From NCBI RefSeq assembly GCF_015832195.1, contig NC_052027.1:9978149-10042148 (forward strand): a stretch of 64,000 nt of DNA. The letters are read 5' to 3'. Positions 1-12,705 of the stretch are shown here, piece by piece (positions within the stretch are counted from its first letter, which is position 1; every line of letters starts with the position of its first letter). Origin of the DNA: Motacilla alba alba (taxonomy: Eukaryota > Chordata > Aves > Passeriformes > Motacillidae). Position numbers and translations under genes: made by a program. The notes under the pieces were generated by a model. The model was not told the origin of the DNA and searched no databases. It was given only the letters and a program-made list of their open reading frames with translations.

Positions 1-1986
1 GTCTCTCCTTCTCCTCCCTTGTATTTCCTCCTCTCTGCTTTTAAAAGAAAAAGTAGGAAAAAACTCTCTGTATTTCCAACAAACTTCCTTTGCTGTCTGT
101 TTGTTCATATGTGCGTTGGTCACCTGACAACATTTGTGTCAAGAGAGAGTGGAGTAACTCCCAGAACAAGCAGGAAAAACTGATTTTGATTATCAATTCC
201 AACAGGAAAGAAATGTTCTGGCTGCTGACAATGCCTCCCTGGAACACTTCTGGACTGTCCATAGGGAATTCATTTTTAGCTCTATAAGTTGAAACCAGTG
301 TTATATTAGATAGCTATTTCATTTCAGCTGTATGTGTAGTAACGTGCAGAAAGGGTCCTGAAGTGAGGCATGCAGACCATACAGATGAGATCTGCACAAG
401 GTCAATCTCAATGTTTTAATTCCAGCTCCAGGATCTTTCAGAACACCCTGTCCCTTTCCCTACTTAGAAGCTTTACTACTGACTGGCTTTCACTCATTTC
501 AGATGGGTTTGTTGCCAGATGTCTCCACAGGCAAGATTACTTTCTAACCTCATTCTCATAATAAATACGAACACTGCTTTCACAATACCTTTTAGCATGG
601 GAATTCAAAGTGTTTTAAATATGTTGAGCGTTTTAACAGCAATGAAGAACAAATTTTGCAAATTATGGTTTAACCTCATATGAGCAGATGAAAATTAACA
701 CTGGGAAGAGTACAAATATAAGGGGATAGCTTTGGCTTTCTGATGGATGACAACCTACATCAGATCTTTGGACAAACCTCACCTTTAACAGCCTTTTCCA
801 ACCTCATGATGATGCTACAGAGATCCCTTCAGTCAGAAAAGATGTTTCCTGGAGAGCAGTTTATTTGAAGGGGCTCTCTGCAGCTGCTGAACATCTCCTC
901 CAAAACAAGGGAATGCATCCCCTTTGGGTTCTGCTATAGGAGTTTCATTGCTTTCCTGCTACATTTTGCTTACTGTACAGTGAACCCATTAAATTGATGT
1001 TTGCTTCCAAGCTGCATCCCAGAGCTTCAGGGAAGACAGAGACTAGGAGATCATCTGGCATAAGAGTGTTCTTGCCCTCTGCCAGGCTTTTCCCAGGTAA
1101 CAATTCTGTCAGCACTGCTGCCCTGCTGCCACAGGGATCTGGCTCTGAGTTCACCTGCCCTCAACATCCTTCAGTAGGGAAGGCCTGACTTCTTCAACTC
1201 TTCCTCATTCCAAAGAAGATGTGATGTGCTCCTAGAACATCCTGCAGAGGAAAGACTTCATTCCCAGCAAGGTGTGATGGCTCAAATTGACCAGACAATT
1301 TCTCTCTATTGGAGGACAATGTGTGAATGAGGAGCAACCCAACACCCATTATACAAGAAGCTTTTCACACTGATCCAATGCTTTGGAAACACTGCAAGTT
1401 ATTTTTTGGTCACCACAGCATTTGGTGTCAATGAACTGCCTCTCCTGCAGAAGGGAAGAAGTTTGGAGCCCTAACCCATGCTGCAAGCTGCTGGACTCCC
1501 AAATCTGCTTGGCCTCTTGGATGTGCAGGTGGGACCGTGGGGCTCCGGGAGCCCCAGTTCAGCACAGCAGAAGTACTTGGGAGCTGCAGACCCTCAGGAT
1601 CTGCCTGGCTGTCTGCCAGTCATAGTAGTGATAAGGCACAGGTCCAGGGGAATTTTGCCTGTATTTCAGAGGGAATTTATTCCTTTAGATGAAACAGAGA
1701 TTGTTTGTTTTCAGTTAATCATTGCTTCCCAATGAAGAAAACTTCTTGTCAGAGAATTCCCAGCAAATTCACTTTCTAGATTTCAGCAGAGAAGCTCAAA
1801 ACCAGCTCAGATGCCCTCTCCCACCTCTGCTCACAAGGCTCTTGACAACCTTTGCCCCTTGAAGGTCCCTTTGGGGCACACAGGCTTTGCTGCAGTCTAG
1901 CAGCACTGGAGAGCACAGAACCCATGGAGAGGAGACACACTTTGAAACTGGGTTGTGGTTTAGCTTCTCTAGCTCATTCCCTCATC

Positions 1987-2013
1987 TTTTTTTTTTTTTT
2001 TTTTTTTTTTTTT
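1987..2013. repeat. T27 homopolymer tract
   Basis: Twenty-seven consecutive T are followed directly by CTGCAG. The arrangement mimics a strong polypyrimidine tract plus 3' splice acceptor on the plus strand. No coding frame of interest follows it, so it is annotated only as a simple repeat. Confidence 0.9.
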
Positions 2014-3397
2014 CTGCAGCATTTATCCCTGCCTTAAAGTATCATTTTCTCTTCTATCTGCCTCCAGAAGCACAGTGGCATGACCGGTCTACTCTTTTCT
2101 GAGATAGTGAATTGGCTGGGGACCTCAAAAGTCAGAGAGTGTTGGCAGCTGCCACAAATTTTTCACAAGTTTCTAAAATCTGATTTTCATACAGCTCCAG
2201 CAACCAGACCAATGTGATAAATACAAATTTTCACTTTCTTTTACTTTCGATCCTGCATGATAGTAGAAAAGATGTGATGATTGAATGGCAAAAATGAGAG
2301 AAAATAAAAGAGAACTCCAGGTCCTGAGGCTACTAGTCTAAAGAAGTAGGGCTTGCAAATGTCTCAAATGCAAGAATTTCATACAGTTTTTGCAAATAAA
2401 CAGGTGCTGAGTGTTAGGGACACTTAGTTCTCTCTGAGGGGAAGCTGTAGCAGGGTTCAAACAATATTAGACACTGGAACACGGGTGAAAATCCACCAGG
2501 TTCCATTAGTTCCTGGCATTTGGAAACACTTCTTTTCCATGCCAGTATTTTGAACTCAGTTTTCCCACACCAAGGAAGGCCGATTTTCAATGTTTTAAAC
2601 AGTCAGCAATAGAGATGGTGAGAGCTTGCTTTTTTCCACAATAGCAGATTGAAGTATTCTTTAATAAGAAAAGATTTTTGTTGAGCTTAAAAAGGAGATT
2701 TTACTGCAGTTAGAAAATATAAACTGAATATAAGTCACTTCCTCTCTTGGGGGTCATGGTTTTCTCTGTCTATAGGTCGTTCTCTTTTTTTTTTTTCTTG
2801 TGAAATGTAACATAGGCAGAGCATAAGTCATGAATATGTACTTTTAAAAACTCTAAAAAAATATATAAAAAACTCACTGTGGCTTGACTCCATAAAGAAG
2901 AAAAGGTTAAAAAAGTGTTCAGACTTTTTTCCTTTAACACCACCCTATGGAAAATCACACCAGCTCTGTAGCACTTGTCAGAGCAGACGCCTTGCTTTTA
3001 GCCAGGCAAAGATTTGGTGCTGTGTATTTTGCCCTTTGAGTGTGGGAAAACACCATGGGGGAAAAAAAGTGTTAGTGCTTTCCATTTCTTGCATTAATAC
3101 TCTCAGCCTGCAGAGTTATCACTATCATTCCAAAAAAAAATGATAAAACAAAACAAAAACAAACCCAGCCATCTGCTTAAAAAGCCCAGGCTGGTCATAA
3201 ATCCACTGGATCCCTTAGATTTAAAAAAGGGGGAAATGCTTTGAGGCAATTGCAAATTATGCAATGCCAGCCCCCTCCCTGGGAGTGCTGAAACCTTTAA
3301 TCACCTAAGGAGGGGGAGATGCACCGAGGCCTGGGAGCCCCGTGTCAATATTATTCCTCTTACATAACATCCTGCTTTATTTGCTGATTGAATTGGC

Positions 3398-3418
3398 TTT
3401 TTTTTTTTTCTTTTTTTT
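3398..3418. repeat. T-rich low-complexity tract
   Basis: Twelve T, one C, then eight T. It is simple low-complexity sequence with no gene evidence around it. Confidence 0.85.
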
Positions 3419-4334
3419 GGTTTTAACTGAAGCTGTCTCTCAGATGCCAAAAAAGCTTACTGGTGAATTGCAACCTCTTCAGAAGAAAAGCAAACCTCAC
3501 CCACAAGCAAAAACAAAACAGCATGACAGATTGAGATTTGCTATCTAAAACCAAACAATCATTAACAACAAATAATCCCACAAAGAAGGTACAGCAAGCA
3601 CTGGGCACCTTCCTGACACAGAAAATTAGGGCCAGCCTAGCAGGACAGAGAGACAGAGCTCCCCCTCTCCCACAAACCTGAATTACCCACCACATATTTT
3701 CTTTACCCTCCTGCAGGGAAAATGTTTTATTGATAAGGCCTCTCCTGGGATTGTGATTACCCCCAGGGCTGAGTGAGATCTGAAGCTGGTTGGTTTGACA
3801 TCATGTCTAGACAGTCCCTTTCCCTGGCAAACAGTCAGCGCACCTGAGAACAGACCAGTGAGCCCAAAAATGTGCAAAACTGGGCAGGAGGAACCTTTAG
3901 GGGCACATTGGACACACTGAGGAGGCTGCACAGAGCCACTGGGAAGTGTGTGGAGCACAAGGAGTCCTCCTCCATGCGTGCACTGACAGCTCTGCCCTCT
4001 CCTGTGCCCTCAGCTGTGCCCAGGCTGGCATCATTGAAGCAGTGTCCATGATTCCTGCAAGCAGCCACAGCAGCACAGCCATGCACACAGCAGCAGAGAT
4101 GCCCCTGGTGCCCACACACACCACGAGTGCCCATGGGCACCACCCCGTGTCCCCACAGGGGTGACATGGCAGGGCTGCCTCACACCGTGCCCATGGCCCA
4201 CGTGGCACCTGCAGCTCTCTGCTCTGGGCCTGCTGCAGGGGTATCTGAGCTGCCAGGGAAAACAAACTCAGAACCAGTTTTCCTTAAAACACAGCAGCTC
4301 TGGATCACCTGCCCAAAGCTGGAAAGAGAAGGAG

Positions 4335-5183
4335 CTATATCTGCCTCTCAGTGAAGGCTCCAGTCCCTCTTTCAGCCCCCTGGGCTCTGTGATACACACA
4401 TTTAGGGGCTCTCTCACAGTGAGTGAGAGAGCAAACACCACATTTGTACATGAAAACAGACCCGTGCCTTGCCCTGACTTCTTCCAGGGTTAGTGCATGC
4501 ACAGAGATGAGTTCTTGATCCATCAGCCTGGCACATAGGTCTCTCTTCAATCTCTGTTCCCTGGTACAAAAGGAGAGGGTGGAGACCTCGAGTTTCCTCC
4601 AGGACAGCCAGGCACTGTGATTGCTCTTGCTATCTTTTAGGCTCACATGATAAAGCTGCTGCCTGCAGACCAAGCCCATGCCAACTGAATTGTTGTCTGG
4701 GCCAACCAACACCCACGGGACCCAATCCCTTTTGTGCTCTCCCTCTTTGAACTGGGTAGAAATCATCTCTGTGGAAACCCCTGGTATTTTTAGGCCAGAG
4801 CTGAGCTGCCTGAATGGCCCATGGCTGGTTGCCTGCCTGCCCCTTGGGAGCGGGGCATGCAGAAGGCAGGAGGAAAAGGCACAGTCATGGCGTGGTGTTT
4901 TGAAGCTGTCCTCAGCTGCCTGGGTGCCGCAGAGAGCCTGTAGGCAACTTATTCCACAAACAACATAGACCTGAAGAATCTCTACAGAAGGGAGGAATTC
5001 AAAGGCTGCTGAGAGCCACCTTTGCTTACAAGTGGGGATGGAAGACGTGCTAAGAGCTTCTCTCTGGTCCTGGTTAGCAGCTGGCTGGCTCAGCTGAGCA
5101 TCCATCACGCAGCAAAACGCGATAATTGTCTTGCTCTGTGCTCCCCAAACCTGCCAAGTGTGGCCGATGCCCACTGTGAGCAA
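4335..5183 (-). other. Long open frame, unrecognised, probably non-coding
   Basis: This minus-strand frame stays open for about 280 codons. The most upstream codon is TTG, not ATG; the first ATG lies about 26 codons in, leaving roughly 256 codons. I recognise no domain, signal peptide, membrane segment or conserved motif. Composition is mixed, with many Cys, Ser and His, as expected of random translation of moderately GC-rich DNA. What makes it worth recording is its position: it runs leftwards from the edge of a compact CpG-rich block at 5165-5294, so it could be part of a transcript starting there. More likely it is a chance frame. Confidence 0.15.
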
Positions 5184-5300
5184 ATCCCACCCTCATTATC
5201 CGCTCCCCATCCTCGTCGGTGCGAGGCGCCGGCTCTGAGCGCGCCGTGAGCAGCCGCCGTCCCCTCGCTGCTGGGCCGGTTTGTCATCGCCAGCGTTTGT
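5160..5300. promoter_or_regulatory. Small isolated CpG cluster, possible distal promoter or enhancer
   Basis: I count 16 CpG dinucleotides between 5165 and 5294, with three more at about 5363-5396, whereas surrounding DNA is strongly CpG-depleted. It is the only such cluster in the left 57 kb that I noticed. CpG clusters of this kind usually mark a transcription start or an unmethylated regulatory element. In human, SLC6A6 follows LSM3 and is transcribed away from XPC, which here would be leftward on the minus strand. A SLC6A6 or lncRNA first exon at this point would fit, but I could not identify a coding exon or a clear first-exon splice donor. Confidence 0.35.
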
Positions 5301-6770
5301 TTGGGAATGTTTGTTGGGAAGCACATGGTGGCAGGGTCACTGGATGTTGTTGAGGTTTTTTTCCGCTTGCGCCTGGGGGCCAGAGAGCTTTGTGCGTTTC
5401 TCAGTCTGTTAAACTCAATTAAAAAAAAAATAAAAAAAACCCCAACATCAGGATAACTTAAAGCAGATGTGGACACAAGCCTGAGACCCTTCTGAGCACA
5501 AACACAGCCATTTCATTGCAATTCCAAACTGCTTTTCTGGCAAGCCTCCCCCCCATGTCCTACATTCTTTCATTCCAAGGAAGACAAACAATTCAGACTG
5601 GAGCGGCAAGGCACGTTTTTCAAATAAACAGGTTCCCTCAAACAGTTTTTGCATTTGTGTCACCCCAATACCACATTCCTCCCTTAAAGGATCTTCTGGG
5701 ATGATCCAAATGACAATTTGTGTCACACCTTCCATTGAAATGGTTCGAAGCACCGCACCCAGCCCATGTGAGCCTCTCAAATGAAAGTGTTTTCACCTTG
5801 CACAGCACAGTATCTTCATGACCTTTAGTTACTGACAGAATCTGTGGCTTTTTTGGATGCTAAAACTAAAAATCCTGTGGAACCTTGCACTGCTGGGAGA
5901 GGAACATCCCTGGAATGTGAAGAGCACTACTTGCTGGTGACTGGGGATCCTTTGAAAAGCAGGTTGCACGGTCATTTCTGCTCACCAACACCAGGCCTGT
6001 TGTTTTAAACAAATAAACCGTATTTTACCTTACAGGTCTTTAAATGGCCCAACCAGAAGGAGATTTTTGGACAGAAGTAGTCTATAGCAAGTTACCTGAT
6101 TCCCTTGTTACCTTCATTCCACCTCTCATTTCTCCCTGCGTCCCCCAGACCAGCAGCTGCCTTGTCCAGAGTCACTCACCCCTCCTTTTAGTTTCTGAGT
6201 TTCATCCTTACTTCACCAGCTACTTTTGACTCTGGCCATGACTTCTGTGATTAATTCCTGGACTCTGCTCCAGCCCTGCTCATGAGTTCTCTTCAGCTCC
6301 ACATTGCTCCACCTGTCTTTTGCTAAATAAAAACAAGGGCAAGTCTGGGAGAGTTTTAGTATTTCAAAGTTTTGGTTCATTATATGTTTTTCATATTCTC
6401 CTCTGTGAGAAAGAATAGAAGTTGTCTCTGGAGAACCTCAGGAGATGCAGTTCCAAAATCTGCACCTGGGATCCTGTTTCTCCTGGACCTTCCCCACACA
6501 AGGAAACAAAACTGAGGCAGACTCATCTCTAGCCTTCTACCCACAGAAAGCAGACAGCCAGTACTGGCAATTTCCATTTCAAATCAAGATGGTTTGGAGA
6601 TATCCTGGGCTGCTGTGTGTGATCAATTTGAAGAATTTTTTAAACCCTTGAGTCAAATGGCATGTATACTAACTAAAACTGATTGTAACTATTACATAAT
6701 AGATGTAATAAATATAATAGCAGGTAGCAAACAATGAACAAAAGATAATAAAATGGATTATTTCTCACAG

Positions 6771-6805
6771 AATAAATAGAGAGGGATCAAAAAAAAAAAA
6801 AAAAA
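6771..6805 (+). repeat. A17 tract preceded by AATAAA
   Basis: AATAAA at 6771-6776 is followed after 12 bases by 17 A. The pattern resembles the 3' end of a retroposed polyadenylated RNA. No homologous coding sequence was recognised upstream and target-site duplications were not established, so a plain A-rich simple repeat is equally possible. Confidence 0.4.
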
Positions 6806-9800
6806 GGAATGCCTTCTGCAATGTGAGGACAGAGCAATGGCTTGAGAACCAACAGGAGGTCAGTCTCTGGGTGAACAGTTTCAATCTATATCATTTCCTC
6901 TCCAGCTACAACAGCTTCATCCCAAGTCTCAAAGCTGGATTCCTTAATGAGACACAGATACAGATGTGATGATCAGTACAATGACAGCAAAGTGACTCCA
7001 GTGGTAGGAGTGAAGCACGAGAAATGAGAGGGCCTTCACAGCCCAGCCCTAACAGGAGGTACACTGTTGCATCAGCTAAGAACAGAAATATCTACTCCAG
7101 CCTCTTAATAGGATTTTCATATTCCTCATGAGCTTAACATGGGAAAATATGTACAAAAATAAATCGATCATTACAAATCAGGATGATGAAAAATCTTTAA
7201 ATCTCCCAAATCCTTCTAAATCCCTTTACAGGCTTCTGTATTTCTCACAGTAAGTTCCTTCAGTTAATTCTGCCACTGAGTTAAGGTACCCAGAGGAGAA
7301 ATTAAAAAGCTGTGCTTGAAAAAATTTTTCTTTGACTGCTGGACTTTGCAGGACCTGACAAACCAAGGGACAAGCACTCCATATCAAGGACAGCTGCATA
7401 AACTTCCTGAGCACAAGAAATTAATCATAATAAAAGGCTTTTAAATTTTTTTTAATACAGTTAGGTACCAAAGATAAAAGGGTTATTTCCCAGAATCGTT
7501 CCTGTTTGGCATGGATCCTGATTGCTTAGATGAAGAACTTTTATTATTGAGCTTTTCATAACCTCTAACCTCAAAATCTGGGGAATGCCTTACATGGAAA
7601 ATACAGAACACAGTAAAATTTCAAGCATTTCTGGCTTTTGTGTTCCCTCACACCAATATTCCTTCCTGCTCTTCAGCAGCTCACCCCAGGGCCATGCAGG
7701 CAGCAGAGTCTGAAGGCTGCTCCCAAGCCAACTCTTGGCTAATAGAAATAATTCTGAAAGTTGGGTGGGACTGAACCAAGCAAAGTAAATCACTCTTTAA
7801 GCCTAGCCAGATTTGCCTCTACTTGTATAAGATTGTGAATTGAGTGCTTAAGGATTTCAGGCTTCTCCTGTATTGATTGATGTTTCAGATATTCCTGCTT
7901 CCAGCGCTCAAAAGCTGCTTGCTGCCAATATTGATGAAGTGTTCTCTGTGTGGTTCTGCAACACAAGCCCATTCTGCTGCATGGATGGATGAGAGCTCAG
8001 TGCTTCTTGTCTGGAGCCAGCGTCACAAAGTGACCTGGGAAGGGCAGCCCCGGGCAGGGCAGTGTCCCCACACCCACCAGGTTCCCACTGAAGCTGGCGC
8101 AGGAGGCAGGAGAAGAAGGAGGAGAAATTCTCTCCTGCTGCCAAAATACAGCATGAGCACAAACACTGCAGTCACTTTACACCTTTGTTCACCTGGAATT
8201 TCAAGCGGCAGGGAAATGAAACCGAGCTGAGAGTGAGGCAGGAGGGGGTCCTGCCCTGGGCTGGCTGGGGCAGCACAGCTGGGATGTCAGCAGCTGACGT
8301 GGGAGGGCTCGTGGCAGCAGCTGCTCCTGAGGCAGGAAGGTCAGGAAGCTGCCTCCATCCCCATCTGCCAGAGCCGTGTCCAGTCCCAAGCTGTCACTGC
8401 ATTAGAATTATTTCATCACATACCAGCACTGTCTGACTCCAAGCTCATCCCATAGGCTACACAGGCAGAAAATAAATTTTAGGGACACACGTGTTCTGTC
8501 ACGGCCTTTAGCATCAAAAACAAATATAAAGCTATTAAGTGTGAGAGGGAAAGCTGATATTTGGGGATGAAGGAAGACTTGCAGCTCAATTCTACAGGGC
8601 ATTCCCTCAGAGGAACAGCCCCTTTGAAATTATCATGCAAATCTGGAGGCTTTTCAGCAATTTCAGCTAAATCCTTCAGGCTTGTGTGCACAGAGAGGTT
8701 AATTTGGTTTCAAGCAGTATGGATTAAAAGCAGAACAGTTATTCCTGATTAATTCCCTCTGTGATCACTTCTATTTTGGAACAAAAAGGCCTGACTCTGA
8801 ACCAACCCAACTCTTCCCCAGCCTGGTTTAGGTACCTTAAGTCAGTCAGTCTTTCCCAACTGACAGTGTTTGTAAAGACAATTGGTTGGGAACAGTCAGG
8901 GATTGCTTCACAGACAGACAAACTTTTACTAGGTCAGGAAAAACACCTTAAAATATGGAACATTTATTTCCTGGATGAGACTCAGATAGACTCAGATATC
9001 AATTACATCATTAACAAGTTCAGGATAATTCTTCCATGAGCCAACTTCTGATCTAAACCACAATAAGAACTTGACCACTGACTTTAGAGGAAGTTTTTCC
9101 AAGAATTGGAGGAAAATAATGTTATCAGACCTCCAGCAATGCTTCCAGGGGAGTCTGTCAAGGGTGACAGAACTGACCCTTTATTTCCATGCAACTAGTT
9201 GAAAATTTGTCAGTTGGAAAGAAGGTCTTGAGTTGCTTGTAATTTACTTTTTTAGCTAGAATTTTGTTTAATCTGTTACAACAAGCAGTGAAATGAAAAC
9301 AGTGAGAAATCCAAACATTTCACCAGTCAGGAAACTAAAAGTGCAGAGGGACCTTGACCACAGAAGAGTGGCTGAAAGGAACATTAGAGCACAGAAGAGA
9401 ACAACTAAAACTGGATGTAAGGAATCCACAAACTACCTGTGGTTTCAGGGGATGCTCTGGGGCCTCCACTGGCAATATCTAGATACTGACCCCTGATCTG
9501 CAGTGAAAACATTGTCCCCACTCCTGCCTTCTGCTCAGGAGTGATGCCTGCATTGGCTACGTGCAAATCTGTGTTTCTGTAAATCATCAATTCTGCCCTG
9601 CAGAATGCAGACACCTCCAAAAGGCAGCATGGCAGCTCTGTGGGTGCTTATGGCAACACTGCAGGGCAGGCTAAGAGACAAAGTCAAGGACAATTATCTG
9701 AGATGGAATATCTGGTCCTGTTGCAACTCATTCAGACAAACTCCAGCAAAACATCTCCCTCCTCCTACCCTGCAGGCAGAACTTTCACCTACCAAATTCA

Positions 9801-10362
9801 CATCCCACTCTCACCACAGACTCTTTCCCAAAACCATGTCTTGCCCAAGCTGATCTCAGAGAGACTAATCCTGAAAACTACCTTTATAAATCTCAGTGTA
9901 GTGGATGAAAAAAATGAGCAATTAATTACTTGACTAAATTAAGTGAGCAATAATAAGGGAATCTTTAAAAGCTGGAAGTGCTAGTCCAAAGCACCTTTCA
10001 AGTTTCTGCTGTCACTTTCAGCCTGGCTTGTTGCTGTGTCCTACAAGACTCAGGGATTGTTAATAATCTACATCAATTTACAGTCTCTCAGGAAAATTAG
10101 AATAAGAGGTGGATCAAGTGATATGAAAAATAAAATTAGGATATTTGGGCAGTAGACACCAAATAAACGTTATTCCCATCAGTCACTGTTATTTACTGCT
10201 TGTGAAGCACAGCAGAGAGCACAGAACAGGGCAAGAGGGGGCTGGTCACCAGGCTGCAAGTGGACAGAGTTGCCAAGCTATAAATATGCTGATGTATTTT
10301 TACACTTGTTGTTGCAAAGTCAGGATGGTCGTTGTGATGCTGGAACGTTGCTGGGGCTGTTT

Positions 10363-10378
10363 TCTAATTATAATTAGA
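10363..10378. promoter_or_regulatory. Perfect 16-bp palindrome with paired TAATTA cores
   Basis: The palindrome TCTAATTATAATTAGA carries two overlapping-orientation homeodomain core sites. Another TAATTA-like core lies downstream at about 10450. Such paired sites bind dimeric homeodomain proteins in known enhancers, but the sequence alone does not prove function. Confidence 0.3.
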
Positions 10379-12686
10379 TTCTGTTACTTTTCCAGTGTCA
10401 TTATCAGAGACACAGTCATGTGTGCTTGCTTTTAAATGCTGTTGGCCCTGCTAATTATTCTGGGCACAAGGGAACTCTGCAGGCAGAGGGGAAATAATTC
10501 CAGTCCCAGGAGCGCCTCCTTCAGATGGTGGGTACCACCCTGACACCATCACAGTCCCCAGCAGGGACACACTGCAGGATGCTGGGCTGATTTTTGGATG
10601 CCAATTTCAGCGAGCACCTCTCCAACAGCACACCTCAGGGGGTGCAGGCAGCCTCTCTGCAGGTGCTCTTTCCTTGCCCTCACCTGCTGGTGCCCTCATG
10701 TCTGTAGGCTCTTTTGCACCTGTGGATTCAAAGGCAGGATTTGAAAGCTAATGTACTGAAACATTTCCAGAATTCAAAAATAAATTACACCTGTCACTAT
10801 GAAATGACTTGCTGAAGCAGCCACGCTTAAACATCTGTGCCTGACCCGAGCATCTGATGCTAAAAGGATTTTTCATTTTTTCTGGGAGCACCATTGTTCT
10901 GCATCTCACAAGTACTGCCACAAGGACCTTCCCAAACAAACTGTGAGGAGCTGTGCCCAGGAGAAACAGAACCCTGGACTTTGTGGGTGTAGCTGATGTG
11001 CAGAAAGATTCCAGCTGAAAGCATTAGAGGACTTACTGGAGCAGTTCCTCATCTACAAATCCACTGGAAAGTGGAATTAAATGATGGGACTTAACAGCTA
11101 GGGAGAACCACACTGTCTCTGCTTAATCTTCCTATTAGGATAACACAACCAGGACAAGGGCAGGAAACAGCCTACCATATTGATACAACACTTCAGGAGG
11201 TTTTTTTTTCCTGGAATTCTATGCTACCAATGGTATTTCTGATGTTAAGCAAATAGTAGGAAGAAATTTGAGATGGTTCTGTGCAAATGTTTGAATGCTC
11301 CCAGAAGCTTTGGCCATTCAGCCCCAGGCCCTGCTCTGCCTGATCAGGTTTGACTGATGCTCAGGTACCTCAGTGTGCACTTCAGCTCCTTGATACCAAG
11401 CCTGGAGATTGCAGATTCTGCATCTTACACCATTCCCAAGGTGTGTCCCATGCTGTGGAGTGGCCTCTGACACATAAAGACTCCTGGTCCATCAGACCCT
11501 GCAAACCTCCCTGTATTCCTTGGGATCTATCTCTAGGTCTTATGCATTCCCTTAGGTTTGTGTCTGAATGAACTGCTGGAGCTTCAGAGGGGAAAAGCTT
11601 TCAAGAGCATCAATGGTACTGCATTTATCAGCTGCAGATTCTTCTTGACATGTTCTTTCTGTGTCAGAGGAAAAACTGATTGAGCTGACTCTTGCACTCA
11701 AAATTCCACAGTAACTATTTATGGTTTTCCTGAATTACACTGGCCCTATGTCCAGAAAACCAGGTGTCAGTGCCCAGTGTATGTCTTCCTTTGCTCAGCA
11801 TCAAGCCCTAAGTTCTATTTTCCTTTTTATCAATAGCTCTTCCCCTTCCTGATGATGATTATTATACCTTTCAAACATTTGTAGATTGTTTAGATTGTTT
11901 GAAGTCACCCTTTAATCACCTTGTGCAGCCAGGGCACATATACTTAGCTCCATTAATCTTACTTTATTTAGCTGCCATACTGCAGGGCAAGATGCTCCCA
12001 TCAAATAACCCTTCACCTTCCTGGCTCTGTAGGAATATCAGTTACTCTCAGTCCCAGGGGGACTGGTCACCTCTGCAGCCCAGGGTGCTCCAGAGGTGTG
12101 TGCAGGCCAGGATGATGGAGGAGAGCACTTCACCCCACTTTACAGCTTGAAAATATAGGGAGACCATACAAAAGAATCATTTTTGCTTTTAGAAATACTA
12201 TCTACATCCTTTAAAGCAGGAAAGTTAATTAGCCTGGCTGCTCTGAAAGTTTTCTCCTGGGAAAAAAAAAAAAAAAACTTCCACTCCTTCAGTGATCAGA
12301 ACTTTTTAATCCTGGTGCCAAACACATTTCTCTGAATTAATATTGGTGGAATGAAAAGGCTTTCTGCTCTGCTTCAGCCTTCTCTCCCAGGATAAATCTT
12401 TTTGGAATTTGCTTTACATATTGTGCTTTTGAATGTTCTTTTAAATGTTCAAAAATGACTGTGTGAGAATGTCGCCTTCTCATTAACAAAATTTACTACA
12501 TTTTTTCCTCCATTGTTACCAGTACAGTTCCAGCAGTGTTAACAATGGGAACCCTAGAGCAAATGGTCTGGCACCAGCACTTGTCATCCCACTATGGCTG
12601 GTCAAAAATGTGTTTGAAAAGTGGCCTTGTGTTTTTTTTAAGCATGCTTGTTTTCAGTAAGCACTTCCAAATGATTTTTTTAAATG

Positions 12687-12705
12687 AATAAATAAATAAA
12701 TAAAT
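12687..12705. repeat. AAAT microsatellite
   Basis: There are about 4.75 copies of an AAAT-type tetranucleotide. It is short and probably polymorphic, with no gene association. Confidence 0.85.

Larger units (their letters stand above)
1..5160. other. Intergenic DNA, no recognised gene
   Basis: No exon with a recognisable protein product was seen on either strand. The stretch holds an uninterrupted run of 27 T at 1987-2013, a T12-C-T8 tract at 3398-3418, and a compact block at about 3180-3380. That block has paired ATTGCA/TGCAAT half-sites at 3249-3265 and looks more like regulatory than repeat DNA. A long open frame on the minus strand at 4335-5183 is listed separately. If human gene order holds, this is the side where SLC6A6 would lie on the minus strand, but none of its conserved exons were recognised here. 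Confidence 0.6.

Noticed and set aside
1960..2102. T27 plus CTGCAG read as a 3' splice acceptor
   Set aside because: No downstream exon with a recognisable product or donor was found.
5735..5760. tRNA-like TΨC arm (GGTTCGAAGC)
   Set aside because: No matching A box or acceptor stem lies upstream at tRNA distance.
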